40,270 nucleotides of DNA, taken from NCBI GenBank assembly GCA_949285735.1, contig CASEAQ010000023.1:1-40270 (forward strand). Direction: 5' to 3'. The translations under genes and the position numbers were made by a program. Positions within the stretch are counted from its first letter, which is position 1. Every line of letters begins with the position of its first letter. The stretch is from an uncultured Bacteroidales bacterium. GTDB lineage: Bacteria > Bacteroidota > Bacteroidia > Bacteroidales > Muribaculaceae. The notes beneath the pieces are model-generated. The model was not told where the DNA came from. It saw only the letters and a list, made by a program, of their open reading frames with translations, and searched no databases. This document shows, piece by piece, positions 1 to 7,078 of the stretch.

Positions 1-879
1 GATGGACTTCGGGTTGGTAGATGCAGGTACGGCAAGGTCTACCACACTGTCATCTGCATCATCATATTTGTTTTTCTGTATCTTACGTGAAGCCTTGGAG
101 TCCGAACAGATACAGACTGCCTTTATGGATTTTCCAACATCAGCTGACCATGCGTTAAGTGACTGACCCAACAGGGCGATGGACGGAACCATGAACAACA
201 CCAGCCCCTTGCCGTTCAACAACTGTTCGGCGATAAGTAACGATGTATAGGTTTTTCCTGTACCGCAGGCCATAATAAGCTTACCACGGTCGTTTCCCTC
301 TGTAATATAATGCGTGTATGCCTTGGATATGGCATCCAACTGGTGCTTGCGCGGTTTCTTTCCTTCAGTGAGCGCGGAGTTTCCTGTAAGTCCGTTCATC
401 AGTTTTTGCCAATCCACAGGTGACGAAGCGAGATCGGGAATGCCGATACGCGTCACTGGAGGCTCTTGGTTTCGGATTGCCTCTTCGGCATTGCTGCCCC
501 AATGGTTGGTGGTGGAAATCCACACACGGTTGGAGAAACGGGCAGTCTGGAAAGTGACTTCGTTGGTGAATGTGCGGCTGGAGGTGGCGAGGAACGAATC
601 CACGGCGGGCTTGTCGATTACGGCATCCTCCGCATAGCACTTGCACTGGATAGCCCAATAGTCGCCCATCTCGGTCTTTGCCACGAGGTCGATTCCCGTG
701 TCCGTGCCTCCGAAGTCCTTGCGCCCCGGAAAATCCTCCCACAGCCACACCTTTTCAAGCTCGTTGTAGCGAGGGTCTGTCAACAGCCATGAGCGCATCA
801 GTCGCTCGAACTTTGTACCCTTTTCCCTTTCGGTGAATGATTCGGTACGGAATTTATGCAGTATATCTTTGTAATCCAT
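1..879 (-). CDS. Type ISP-like restriction enzyme/helicase, N-terminal part (cut by window edge)
   Basis: Reading on the minus strand from ATG at 879, 293 codons stay open to the window edge, so the C-terminal part is missing. The first ~120 residues resemble an Mrr-like PD-(D/E)xK nuclease domain: TGIDLVA (Asp64) followed by the QCK motif (Gln78, Lys80). A helicase part follows, with a Q-motif-like KHQLDAI near residue 178, Walker A CGTGKT at about 205-210 and a motif Ia-like LFMVPS at about 228-233. Nuclease followed by SF2 helicase is the order of type ISP (LlaBIII-like) single-chain restriction-modification enzymes, which then carry a methyltransferase and target-recognition domain; these would lie outside the window. 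It could instead be a helicase-nuclease without a methylase. The start codon sits inside a palindromic site, and no consensus promoter faces the gene in this orientation (see 876-1085). Confidence 0.8.
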   Translation of the reverse strand, partial: MDYKDILHKFRTESFTEREKGTKFERLMRSWLLTDPRYNELEKVWLWEDFPGRKDFGGTDTGIDLVAKTEMGDYWAIQCKCYAEDAVIDKPAVDSFLATSSRTFTNEVTFQTARFSNRVWISTTNHWGSNAEEAIRNQEPPVTRIGIPDLASSPVDWQKLMNGLTGNSALTEGKKPRKHQLDAISKAYTHYITEGNDRGKLIMACGTGKTYTSLLIAEQLLNGKGLVLFMVPSIALLGQSLNAWSADVGKSIKAVCICSDSKASRKIQKNKYDDADDSVVDLAVPASTNPKSI

Positions 880-896
880 CTCTTATTAGGAGATGG
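876..896. repeat. Palindromic site A (CCATCTC-7-GAGATGG) over the start codon
   Basis: Perfect 7-bp inverted arms CCATCTC (876-882) and GAGATGG (890-896) flank the core TTATTAG (883-889). The ATG of the restriction gene (879-877) lies in one arm, so the mRNA could also fold a hairpin over its own start. Arms of this size around a 7-base core are what tyrosine recombinase crossover sites look like. Confidence 0.7.
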
Positions 897-1045
897 TTTG
901 TGTTTGGTTTGTAGTTGTAAATCAGAGTGTTGCTGACGGTAAATAAGCAGATTTTGCTAAATATATTCGCAAGAAAAGGTGCTAAATACGCTTTTCAAGA
1001 TCACAGCAAAAGAAGCGAAACTGCTGATATTCCAATATATATGTG

Positions 1046-1053
1046 TATATTTG
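1046..1053 (+). promoter_or_regulatory. Promoter -7 element inside the candidate invertible segment
   Basis: TATATTTG fits the Bacteroidetes -7 consensus TAnnTTTG. The -33 region is weak: only GCTG at 1023-1026 has the right spacing. As drawn it faces 1083 onward, where I see no gene; after inversion it would face the restriction gene. Confidence 0.45.
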
Positions 1054-1064
1054 CAATATTAACT

Positions 1065-1085
1065 GTATCTCCTAATAAGAGAGTT
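1065..1085. repeat. Palindromic site B, inverted partner of site A
   Basis: ATCTC (1067-1071), core CTAATAA (1072-1078), GAGA (1079-1082). The core is the exact reverse complement of the core of site A, as needed for inversion between the two. The outer arm bases are less well kept than in site A. Confidence 0.65.
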
Positions 1086-1147
1086 TCATTTTTGCTAAAC
1101 AAAAAATTTAGGGCATCTTGTTTGGTGGAAGAGTGTTGCGTGGAATG

Positions 1148-1281
1148 GCAGGGGAGATACGTTGGACATCTCCGAGGGTTCTTGGGCTGGGATAGGCGGT
1201 GGTGTTCTGGCGGTTCCTTGCCCTAAAGGGCTGCGTTATCGCAGGTTATGACAATATTGAACTGCTTCGCTGCCCAGTCAC
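1148..1281 (+). repeat. Dispersed hairpin-rich intergenic repeat, copy 1
   Basis: Aligns by eye over its whole length with 9750-9889 in the same orientation. Shared blocks include CGTTGGAC, GGCGGTTCCTTGCCC (GACGGTTCCTTGCCC in copy 2), GGTTAYGACAA and GCTTCGC. Small stems are present, such as GCCC-TAAA-GGGC and CTGCG-TTAT-CGCAG. It is non-coding and may be a REP/BIME-like element or a decayed mobile sequence. Confidence 0.55.
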
Positions 1282-1356
1282 TACAAATAGTTGAGAGTTT
1301 TGATTTAAGTGCTGCCTATTATTCCTAACGCCTATCATAATTGTAATGTGGCAGTC

Positions 1357-1376
1357 AGACGCGATGAATCGCGTCT
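1357..1376. repeat. Perfect 9-bp hairpin AGACGCGAT-GA-ATCGCGTCT
   Basis: Near-perfect palindrome with a 2-base loop and no T-run, so it is not an intrinsic terminator. Similar GACGCGAT palindromes recur as short dispersed repeats in many bacterial genomes; here only one copy is seen. Confidence 0.5.
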
Positions 1377-1511
1377 CTACGGCATAGCTGCTCATGAACT
1401 ACTAACGTAGTAATTATCAATTGTTAATTGTAAACTACTAACTACTGCTAACTGCTCGCTGCTGTTAACTGTCTTATTGTTGTATGAAATTGTTGCGTTT
1501 CTGTTGCTGGG

Positions 1512-1542
1512 TTTCGGATATTGTGATTTTTGATTAACTTTG
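1512..1542 (+). promoter_or_regulatory. Promoter for the Omp85-type gene
   Basis: TTTC at 1512-1515, 19 bp, then TAACTTTG at 1535-1542, matching the Bacteroidetes -33/-7 pattern. Predicted leader of about 28 nt to the ATG at 1577. Confidence 0.6.
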
Positions 1543-1576
1543 ACATAGGCAATAGGTTGTTTTGAGAGAATAAAAA

Positions 1577-2830
1577 ATGAGATTACTGTTGATTTTTACT
1601 ATATGCTTGGTTGGTGCCGTGTTGCCATCTGTCGCACAGACGCAGCAGTATGGCGGCATCGATTCGACGCTCCTTTATGAAAATCCGGCATTGCAACAGT
1701 TGTTGCAACTGCAGTCCGACGTGAGCAATTTTGTTTTCAAGCAGGAGCATAGTTTGCTGTACCGCAAACCGTCGTTCAGGTTGTTGCCGACGGTGAAGCG
1801 CACGCCGGGCTATGGCTTCTCGTTCGGGCTGGGGGGTGCGGTGTCGTTTTATACCGACAAGACCAATTTGCAGCTGTATCGCAGCGAGATACCGTTGTAT
1901 TTCTCGGTTGCTTTCACTAAGCCGTTTTCGTATAGTGTAGGTTGCGACCCGGTGTTTTATATCGCAAGCAATGCCATAAGGCTGAAGGCGGAGTTGTCAT
2001 ACCGTAATTGGCTCGAATATTATTTTGGCGTTGGGTATGCCTTGAACCATTCGCCAGCGTATGAGAAGGAAAAATATACCTACGAAAGCCGCATGGTGCG
2101 CTTCAAGCCCAACATACAGTTCAGGCTCGGCAACAGGCATCTGTATGGAGGCATTGTCGCCGAGGTGTGGCACGAGAACGTGAAGGACCCGGAACTCTTT
2201 GTCAGCCAAGACCCTCATTTCCTTGAATTGACCGAAAACGACGATTCGCATTCAGCCACAGCCACGGGAGTGGGCATAAACCTGACCTACGACTCGCGCG
2301 ACGTGCCCAATGATGCCTACCGGGGCGTGTATCTGTCGGCAGAGTCGATGCTGTTTACTACTGCGCTTGGCGGCAACACCAAGTATGGCACGTTGGCAAT
2401 CGACTACCGCCAATATGTGCAGCTTGGCGGGCGCAAGCAGGTGTTGGCATGGAACATAACCAGCAACAACGTCTTTGGCAACCATGTGCCGTTTATGCGC
2501 TATGCCACCATTGGCGGCGTGAACAACTTCCGCGGTTACTATAATTACCAGTATCGCGACAAGTCGATACTCACGGCGCAAGTGGAGTATCGGTATTGGT
2601 TGCAAATAAAATCAGACTGGGGCGTATTGCTGAATCGCTTTGGATTTGCCGTGTGGGGTGGTACTGGGGCAATTGGCACTAACCCCGTGCGCTATGACCA
2701 TCTGTTGCCGCAGGCTGGCGCGGGGGTGAGGTTTGCCTTGCGCGACCGCTTGAACTTCCGCTTTGACGTTGCCCACAATATTATCGACGACGACACGATG
2801 TGGTATATCAGTTTCTCGGAATCGTTTTGA
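1577..2830 (+). CDS. Omp85/BamA-like outer-membrane barrel protein
   Basis: 417 residues with an N-terminal signal peptide ending near VAQ (about residue 21). The rest is rich in alternating aromatic/polar strands, ends in Phe (FSESF, the usual C-terminal signal of outer-membrane barrels) and carries NNFRGYY at about 315-321. This resembles the conserved VRGF/RGY loop-6 motif of the surface-antigen D15/Omp85 fold. It is much shorter than BamA (~800 residues) and has at most a short N-terminal region, so POTRA domains are absent. It is more likely a TamA-C-terminal or patatin-associated barrel type of unknown cargo than the essential BamA. It stands alone, with its own promoter at 1512-1542 and a weak hairpin after the stop. 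Family assignment is good; function is open. Confidence 0.75.
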   Translation: MRLLLIFTICLVGAVLPSVAQTQQYGGIDSTLLYENPALQQLLQLQSDVSNFVFKQEHSLLYRKPSFRLLPTVKRTPGYGFSFGLGGAVSFYTDKTNLQLYRSEIPLYFSVAFTKPFSYSVGCDPVFYIASNAIRLKAELSYRNWLEYYFGVGYALNHSPAYEKEKYTYESRMVRFKPNIQFRLGNRHLYGGIVAEVWHENVKDPELFVSQDPHFLELTENDDSHSATATGVGINLTYDSRDVPNDAYRGVYLSAESMLFTTALGGNTKYGTLAIDYRQYVQLGGRKQVLAWNITSNNVFGNHVPFMRYATIGGVNNFRGYYNYQYRDKSILTAQVEYRYWLQIKSDWGVLLNRFGFAVWGGTGAIGTNPVRYDHLLPQAGAGVRFALRDRLNFRFDVAHNIIDDDTMWYISFSESF

Positions 2831-2893
2831 TGGCTGGGAATGTGTGCGCTTCAGCATGTTACGCTTATGTTCCACTTGAGTTAAGGCATAGCT

Positions 2894-2922
2894 GGGCGGT
2901 GCCGCCGCCCTAATATTATTTT
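2894..2922 (+). terminator. Weak terminator after the Omp85-type gene
   Basis: Stem GGGCGG (2894-2899), loop TGCCG, CCGCCC (2905-2910), then a T-rich tail ending in TTTT. The tail is interrupted, so confidence is low. Confidence 0.35.
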
Positions 2923-2967
2923 AGATGAAAGGGCAGTGACATTTTTGCTTGATATTTGTCTTGAATG

Positions 2968-2998
2968 TTTGCATATTGCGAAATGTTGTTTAAATTTG
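2968..2998 (+). promoter_or_regulatory. Promoter for the first small barrel gene
   Basis: TTTG (2968-2971), exactly 19 bp, TAAATTTG (2991-2998). Full match to the Bacteroidetes consensus. The leader to ATG 3095 would be about 90 nt. Confidence 0.7.
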
Positions 2999-3094
2999 TA
3001 ATTGATAATAAGGCGGCAATGCTGTCGCTGAGTCGTGGAAACGAAAAGCGAAGTATTGGGATAGCCAATGTGTAATATTTAAAATCGAAGGAAA

Positions 3095-3733
3095 ATGAAA
3101 TCAATCAAAAGCGTAATTTCTATAGCTTTGGTGGCTATAGCCGTGTTATTCACGTCGGCAACTGCCGATGCGCAAATCAAGTTTGGCTTGAAGGCTGGTG
3201 CAGCAATCAACGACTTGAAATTCGACAGCGACATCTTCAGCAAGGAAAACCGTGCAGGATTCACGGGTGGCTTGATGCTCGAATTTACTGTACCCGTAAT
3301 CGGCGTGGGCTTTGATGTGTCGGCGATGTATGTTCACCGCACAGTGAATTTTGAGAATACCGAAGGTTATAACGAACTGACCGAAGAGGAACGTGATGCC
3401 CTTGGTCGCGACTATATCGACATACCAGTCAACTTGAAGTATAAATTGTCGTTGCCTGGTATCGGCAGCGTGGTTAAGCCGTTTGTGACCACAGGTCCCA
3501 GCTTTGCCTTCCTTGTGAGCAAAAAAGAGGTGAACGATTTTATCAAAAACAAATCATGTGACATTGCATGGAACTTTGGCTTCGGTGTCGAGCTGTTCTC
3601 GCACGTGCAAGTTGCAGCAAGCTATGGCTTGGGTATGACCAACACGCTCGAATTTATCGGCGCGAGGGACAACGGCGCGTCAATCGAGGGGAAGAACCGC
3701 TATTGGACTGTGACTGCGGCATATCTCTTCTGA
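3095..3733 (+). CDS. Small outer-membrane beta-barrel protein (PorT/OMP_b-brl type)
   Basis: 212 residues. A lysine-containing N-terminus and hydrophobic segment (about 5-22) end with ADA-Q, a signal peptidase I site; mature start near residue 27. The mature part opens with IKFGLKAG, typical of outer-membrane beta-barrel domain families in Bacteroidetes, and shows amphipathic strands to a C-terminal aromatic (YLF). DIPVNLKYKL and PFVTTGPSFAFL are motifs typical of this barrel family. About 165 bp downstream lies a paralogue (3898-4527) with the same plan, so the two look like an old tandem duplication, each with its own promoter. No cargo or partner can be inferred. Confidence 0.75.
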   Translation: MKSIKSVISIALVAIAVLFTSATADAQIKFGLKAGAAINDLKFDSDIFSKENRAGFTGGLMLEFTVPVIGVGFDVSAMYVHRTVNFENTEGYNELTEEERDALGRDYIDIPVNLKYKLSLPGIGSVVKPFVTTGPSFAFLVSKKEVNDFIKNKSCDIAWNFGFGVELFSHVQVAASYGLGMTNTLEFIGARDNGASIEGKNRYWTVTAAYLF

Positions 3734-3785
3734 GAAAGGACGTGCGCTTATACACGCAAAATTGGGTTAAACTGTAGCAAATACA

Positions 3786-3836
3786 CGGCATTTTCGGTAA
3801 TTGCATATCCTGCAATGCACGGGAATGCCGATTTTT
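3786..3836 (+). terminator. Terminator after the first small barrel gene
   Basis: CGGCATT (3786-3792) pairs with AATGCCG (3824-3830), with an inner stem TTGCA/TGCAA, followed by TTTTT (3832-3836). Confidence 0.65.
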
Positions 3837-3868
3837 CTTGCTGTTTGCAATAAAATGTGGTAGCTTTG
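3837..3868 (+). promoter_or_regulatory. Promoter for the second small barrel gene
   Basis: TAGCTTTG (3861-3868) matches TAnnTTTG; CTTG (3837-3840) lies 20 bp upstream as a partial -33. It begins directly at the end of the preceding terminator and gives a leader of about 24 nt. Confidence 0.6.
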
Positions 3869-3897
3869 CAACAGTTTTGAAAAATATATAGCAATAG

Positions 3898-4527
3898 ATG
3901 AAGAAGGGAATTGTTTTTGTGTTTGCACTTTGCTGCATGATTATGGCTGGCACTGTCAAGACGATGGCAGAGACGCGATGGGGTGTTGTGGCAGTAGGTA
4001 ATTACTCCACGTCGAAGTTCAACCAAGACCTCATAGATGTCGATTACGGCCTGGGTGGCGGCTTTGGCCTGACAGGCGAGATTATCATTCCAGGTATAGG
4101 GTTTGCCGTTGACGGCTCGGTAATATATTCGTTGTACACATCGAAGGTGCACTTTGGCGACCGTTATGTGTGGGGCGGCGACGGGTTTGGCAACGAGCAG
4201 CTGAAGCACCATACGATAGACATCCCGCTAAATGTGAAATTCAAATATACCAATTTGAACGGAATCGAGAACACGATTGCTCCTCTGGTGTATGTGGGTC
4301 CGTCGTTTACCGTACATCTCAAGGACAGCAGCAAAGGGGCTGCCGCGGTGAATTACAAGCCTATCGCCGTGGGAATACACGTGGGCGTTGGTTGTGAACT
4401 TTTCCGCAAGGTGCAGATTTCTGCAAGCTATACATGGGGTGTAAACAAAACGTTCTATACAGAAAAACTTGATGACTTTGAAGCCAAAAACAATTATTGG
4501 CGTTTGCAAGTAGCCTATATGTTCTGA
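3898..4527 (+). CDS. Small outer-membrane beta-barrel protein, paralogue of the upstream gene
   Basis: 209 residues with a signal peptide (hydrophobic core about 5-20, cleavage near TMAE, about residue 25). It shares with the upstream protein the blocks IDIPLNVKFKY / IDIPVNLKYKL, APLVYVGPSF / KPFVTTGPSF, GVGCELFRKVQISASYTWG / GFGVELFSHVQVAASYGLG and the ending YWRLQVAYMF / YWTVTAAYLF. Overall identity by eye is modest, so the duplication is not recent. It has its own promoter and a very strong terminator (4545-4590). The role is unknown; an outer-membrane barrel is well supported. Confidence 0.75.
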   Translation: MKKGIVFVFALCCMIMAGTVKTMAETRWGVVAVGNYSTSKFNQDLIDVDYGLGGGFGLTGEIIIPGIGFAVDGSVIYSLYTSKVHFGDRYVWGGDGFGNEQLKHHTIDIPLNVKFKYTNLNGIENTIAPLVYVGPSFTVHLKDSSKGAAAVNYKPIAVGIHVGVGCELFRKVQISASYTWGVNKTFYTEKLDDFEAKNNYWRLQVAYMF

Positions 4528-4544
4528 TAGGTGTATGGCATAAC

Positions 4545-4590
4545 AAGGGGGGAGAATCGGGCAGTGGCACGGTTCTCCCCCCTTGCTTTT
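4545..4590 (+). terminator. Strong terminator after the second small barrel gene
   Basis: Perfect 12-bp stem AAGGGGGGAGAA (4545-4556) / TTCTCCCCCCTT (4573-4584), followed by GCTTTT. Confidence 0.85.
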
Positions 4591-4725
4591 GTATGAGTGC
4601 ACGTTTCAGAATGAAATGAGTGCTTTCCGATGTTGTCTCGCCTGTACAGGATTGCGTAACCATCCGATTGGCGCATTGCCGGACAGATTTGTCGCCATGC
4701 TTGAGAAAATTTGTTGCAATATGAG

Positions 4726-4761
4726 CAGGAGGGCGCACTGTATTGTGAGTGCGTCCTCCTG
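4726..4761 (-). terminator. Long hairpin after the nucleoside phosphorylase gene
   Basis: A 14-bp stem (4726-4739 with 4748-4761, one G-T wobble) around an 8-base loop, just past the stop of the minus-strand gene. On neither strand is it followed by a clear T-run, so it may be a terminator helped by protein, or an mRNA-stabilising end. Confidence 0.5.
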
Positions 4762-4787
4762 TGGGAAAACAAATGTTTGTTGTCGCA

Positions 4788-5666
4788 TTATATGCGGTCG
4801 AGGACTTTTTGTATCAGGTCGCTCATCGCAGTTTTGTAATTGGCTGTGGCATCGTGCGAGAGACGGTTGGCGATGATGGTGCAAATGGTCATTGCGCGGT
4901 GTCCGAGCAGCTTGCACAACCCTTGCAGGGCGGCACTTTCCATCTCGTAGTTGGTGATGCGGTGGTCTTTGTAGCGGAATGCCTCAATCTTGCGGTTGAG
5001 TTCGGGGTCGGCAAGCTCCAGTCTCAATTGCCGTCCTTGAGGTCCGTAGAATCCGTTTGCCGATATGGTGCAGCCGAGTTTCATTTCGCCTTGGCTGATG
5101 CGCTCCACGAGTTCGGGGTCGGCATCGGCAACGTATGGTTTTGCCCATAGCTTGTTCCAGCCCACAGTGTCGCAGAAGTGACGTTCAAAGTCGAGGTCGC
5201 ACACGTCGTTGCGCCCGGCATAGAAATTAAGCACGCCGTCGAAGCCGATGCCTTTCTGGGCGATGACGTAACTGCCGACGGGGAGGTCGGGTTGCAAGCC
5301 TCCCGAAGTGCCTATGCGGACGATGTTGAGTTGCCTGAAGCTATCTTTCACTTGGCGAGTGCCGAGGTCGATGTTGGCGAGTGCGTCGAGTTCGTTTACC
5401 ACGATGTCGATGTTGTCGCCGCCGATTCCGTGTGACAGGCACATTATGGGTTTCCCTTTGTAGGTGCCGGTGATGGTGTGGAATTCGCGAGCCGAGGTTT
5501 CAGACTCCACGGAATCAAAGAACGAGGCGACGAGGTTCACCCTGTTGGGGTCGCCGACGATGATGATATTGTCTTTGATGTGTTCGGGGCGCAGGTGCAA
5601 GTGGAATATGCTGCCGTCGCCGTTTACAATCATCTCGGAATTGCTTATAGGTTGGTTGGTTTTCAT
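4788..5666 (-). CDS. Nucleoside phosphorylase (uridine phosphorylase-like, PNP_UDP_1 family)
   Basis: 292 residues, cytosolic. Members cleave ribonucleosides with phosphate to base plus ribose-1-phosphate. The family marks are visible: IIIVGDPNR (phosphate-binding loop, about 34-42), HGIGGDN (about 79-85), VRIGTSGGLQ (about 116-125) and YEMESAAL (about 241-248), whose Glu contacts ribose. Length and motifs fit the uridine/hexameric phosphorylases of Bacteroidetes; uridine against purine preference cannot be settled by eye. It lies 34 bp after dapA on the same strand and is probably read through from it, although the two pathways are not linked. Confidence 0.85.
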   Translation of the reverse strand: MKTNQPISNSEMIVNGDGSIFHLHLRPEHIKDNIIIVGDPNRVNLVASFFDSVESETSAREFHTITGTYKGKPIMCLSHGIGGDNIDIVVNELDALANIDLGTRQVKDSFRQLNIVRIGTSGGLQPDLPVGSYVIAQKGIGFDGVLNFYAGRNDVCDLDFERHFCDTVGWNKLWAKPYVADADPELVERISQGEMKLGCTISANGFYGPQGRQLRLELADPELNRKIEAFRYKDHRITNYEMESAALQGLCKLLGHRAMTICTIIANRLSHDATANYKTAMSDLIQKVLDRI

Positions 5667-5700
5667 ATATACAAAAGTTTTTTGGTGGTATTTGTTGTGT

Positions 5701-6588
5701 TTACTGACGCAAGTGGTCGAGTACGTTTTTGATTTTTTCGTAGGTAGTGATGCGAGTGGGAACGAGAGGTAGCCTCAATTCGTTTTCGATGAAGCCCATG
5801 GCATTCAACAAGCATTTCACGCCAGCCGGGTTGCCATCGACGAAAAGCAGGCTGAACAGTTCGGTGAAGCGGTGGTGTATTTCGCGCGCCTTGGTGTAGT
5901 CGCCGTCGAGTGCAAGCCTCACCATACGGCTAAATTCGCGTGGGAACGCGTTGCCGATAACCGATATTACGCCCACGGCACCCAATGTTATCAAAGGGAA
6001 TGTGATGCCGTCGTCGCCCGAAATCACCATGAAGTCGGCAGGCTTGTTTTTTATGATTTCGTCCATCTGCGAGATGTTGCCCGAGGCCTCTTTCACGCCG
6101 ATAATGTTTTCAAACTCATTGGCAAGTCGCAGGCAGGTTTCGGGAGCCATGTTCACACCTGTGCGGCCGGGTACGTTGTAGAGGATTACGGGCAGCGGGC
6201 TTGCCGTGGCGATAGCCTTGTAGTGCTGATATATGCCTTCTTGCGAGGGCTTGTTGTAATATGGCACAACCGACAGTATGGCATTAAAAGCCGACAAGTC
6301 GAGTGTTTTTGCTGCCTCGACGATTGCCATAGTGTTGTTTCCGCCAAGCCCGAGGACGAGTGGCACACGGCCGTGTACGCGTTCGGCAACGAAGCTGCGC
6401 ACTTGCGCTTGTTCGTCGGGAGTCAGAGTTGCAGTTTCGGCAGTGGTGCCGAGTACGACAAGGTAGTCGATGCCGCTATGTATCTGGTATTCAAGTAAGC
6501 GGGCAAGCGACTCGAAGTCGATGGATTTATCTTTATGGAAGGGGGTTATCAGTGCTACACCCATTCCTTTTAAATTAATGCGCGCCAT
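5701..6588 (-). CDS. dapA: 4-hydroxy-tetrahydrodipicolinate synthase (DapA)
   Basis: 295 residues from ATG 6588. It condenses pyruvate with aspartate-semialdehyde, the first dedicated step to diaminopimelate and lysine. The TIM-barrel active site is intact: GTT (Thr48, Thr49), YNVPGRTG with Tyr137, and IGVKEASG with the Schiff-base Lys166. A longer reading from 6642 would start inside a dyad element and adds residues unlike the family, so the later start was chosen. It is divergent from the thioredoxin gene and precedes the nucleoside phosphorylase gene. lysC and lysA lie nearby on the same strand, beyond the thioredoxin gene, making this a split DAP/lysine locus. Confidence 0.93.
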   Translation of the reverse strand: MARINLKGMGVALITPFHKDKSIDFESLARLLEYQIHSGIDYLVVLGTTAETATLTPDEQAQVRSFVAERVHGRVPLVLGLGGNNTMAIVEAAKTLDLSAFNAILSVVPYYNKPSQEGIYQHYKAIATASPLPVILYNVPGRTGVNMAPETCLRLANEFENIIGVKEASGNISQMDEIIKNKPADFMVISGDDGITFPLITLGAVGVISVIGNAFPREFSRMVRLALDGDYTKAREIHHRFTELFSLLFVDGNPAGVKCLLNAMGFIENELRLPLVPTRITTYEKIKNVLDHLRQ

Positions 6589-6625
6589 ATCGGTATGACA
6601 TCTGTTTGTTATATGTTGTAACACT

Positions 6626-6641
6626 TGCCCTAAATTGGGCA
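6626..6641. promoter_or_regulatory. Dyad between dapA and the thioredoxin gene
   Basis: TGCCC-TAAATT-GGGCA lies in the middle of the 100-bp divergent region. It could be an operator or part of a leader hairpin. No consensus -7 element is clear for either gene. Confidence 0.25.
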
Positions 6642-6688
6642 CAATGTTTGAATTGTATTAAATAAACACTTTAAAAGAGAACAAGACA

Positions 6689-6985
6689 ATGAACAATTTT
6701 GAAACACTTATTTCGGGCAATAAGCCCGTGCTAGTAGATTTCTATGCCGATTGGTGTCGCCCGTGCAAGATGATGGCACCTGTGCTCGAAGATGTGAAGT
6801 CGCAAGTGGGCGACCAAGCTACGGTTATAAAAATCAATGTTGACGAAAGCCCCGCCTTGGCGGCGCAGTATGGCGTTCAGTCGATCCCGGCTCTGTTTAT
6901 ATTCAAGCAGGGGCAAGTGGTGTGGCGCGAAGTGGGCGTACACCGCAGTTCCCAACTTGTGGCTGCCTTGCGGCAATTTGTGTGA
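6689..6985 (+). CDS. trxA: Thioredoxin
   Basis: 98 residues, cytosolic, no signal peptide: a thiol-disulfide reductant recycled by thioredoxin reductase. The thioredoxin fold is complete, with LVDFYADWC leading to the redox motif Cys23-Arg24-Pro25-Cys26 and the cis-proline motif SIP (Pro67). The active site is CRPC, not the usual CGPC; this occurs in some Bacteroidetes thioredoxins and may shift redox potential. It is divergent from dapA and convergent with lysA, with a strong hairpin between. The gene symbol is by family; genomes of this group carry several thioredoxins. Confidence 0.9.
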   Translation: MNNFETLISGNKPVLVDFYADWCRPCKMMAPVLEDVKSQVGDQATVIKINVDESPALAAQYGVQSIPALFIFKQGQVVWREVGVHRSSQLVAALRQFV

Positions 6986-7023
6986 GCCAGTGTCAGTGCC
7001 TCGCAATGTGTGGTGTGAGTGAA

Positions 7024-7071
7024 ATTGTGTTGCCAAGCTCTGCATGTGTGCGGGGCGCTTGGCAACACAAT
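7024..7071. terminator. Hairpin between convergent thioredoxin and lysA genes
   Basis: Perfect 15-bp stem (7024-7038 with 7057-7071), loop of 18. T-runs are poor on both sides, so it is probably a bidirectional terminator rather than a classic intrinsic one. Confidence 0.6.
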
Positions 7072-7078
7072 CTTGTCC

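Larger units (their letters stand above)
876..1085. other. Candidate invertible promoter segment (phase switch)
   Basis: Two copies of the same site in opposite orientation bound this stretch. The shared sequence is 16 identical bases, 879-894 against the reverse complement of 1067-1082, including an identical 7-base core. Between them lies one good Bacteroidetes -7 element (TATATTTG, 1046-1053) that points right, away from the restriction gene. Recombination between the cores would place that element at about 915-908 on the minus strand, some 30 bases before the ATG at 879. This geometry matches known invertible promoters of Bacteroidales. That inversion really occurs is inference; no recombinase gene is visible in the window. 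Confidence 0.55.
880..1576. other. Intergenic region, about 700 bp, no supported gene
   Basis: Holds the candidate invertible segment, a hairpin-rich dispersed repeat (1148-1281), a 9-bp perfect hairpin (1357-1376), an AT-rich stretch at about 1400-1466 with repeated ACTACTAAC words, and the promoter of the next gene. A 99-codon frame at 927-1226 crosses the recombination site and the repeat, resembles nothing known to me and was not called. Confidence 0.6.

Noticed and set aside
1067-1082. Half of the inverted repeat read as a terminator or a controller-protein operator
   Set aside because: There is no T-run and no small controller gene; the matching core and inverted partner fit recombination better, though an operator is not excluded.
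927-1226. 99-codon plus-strand frame in the first intergenic region
   Set aside because: It crosses the recombination-like site B and the dispersed repeat, and its product resembles nothing known.
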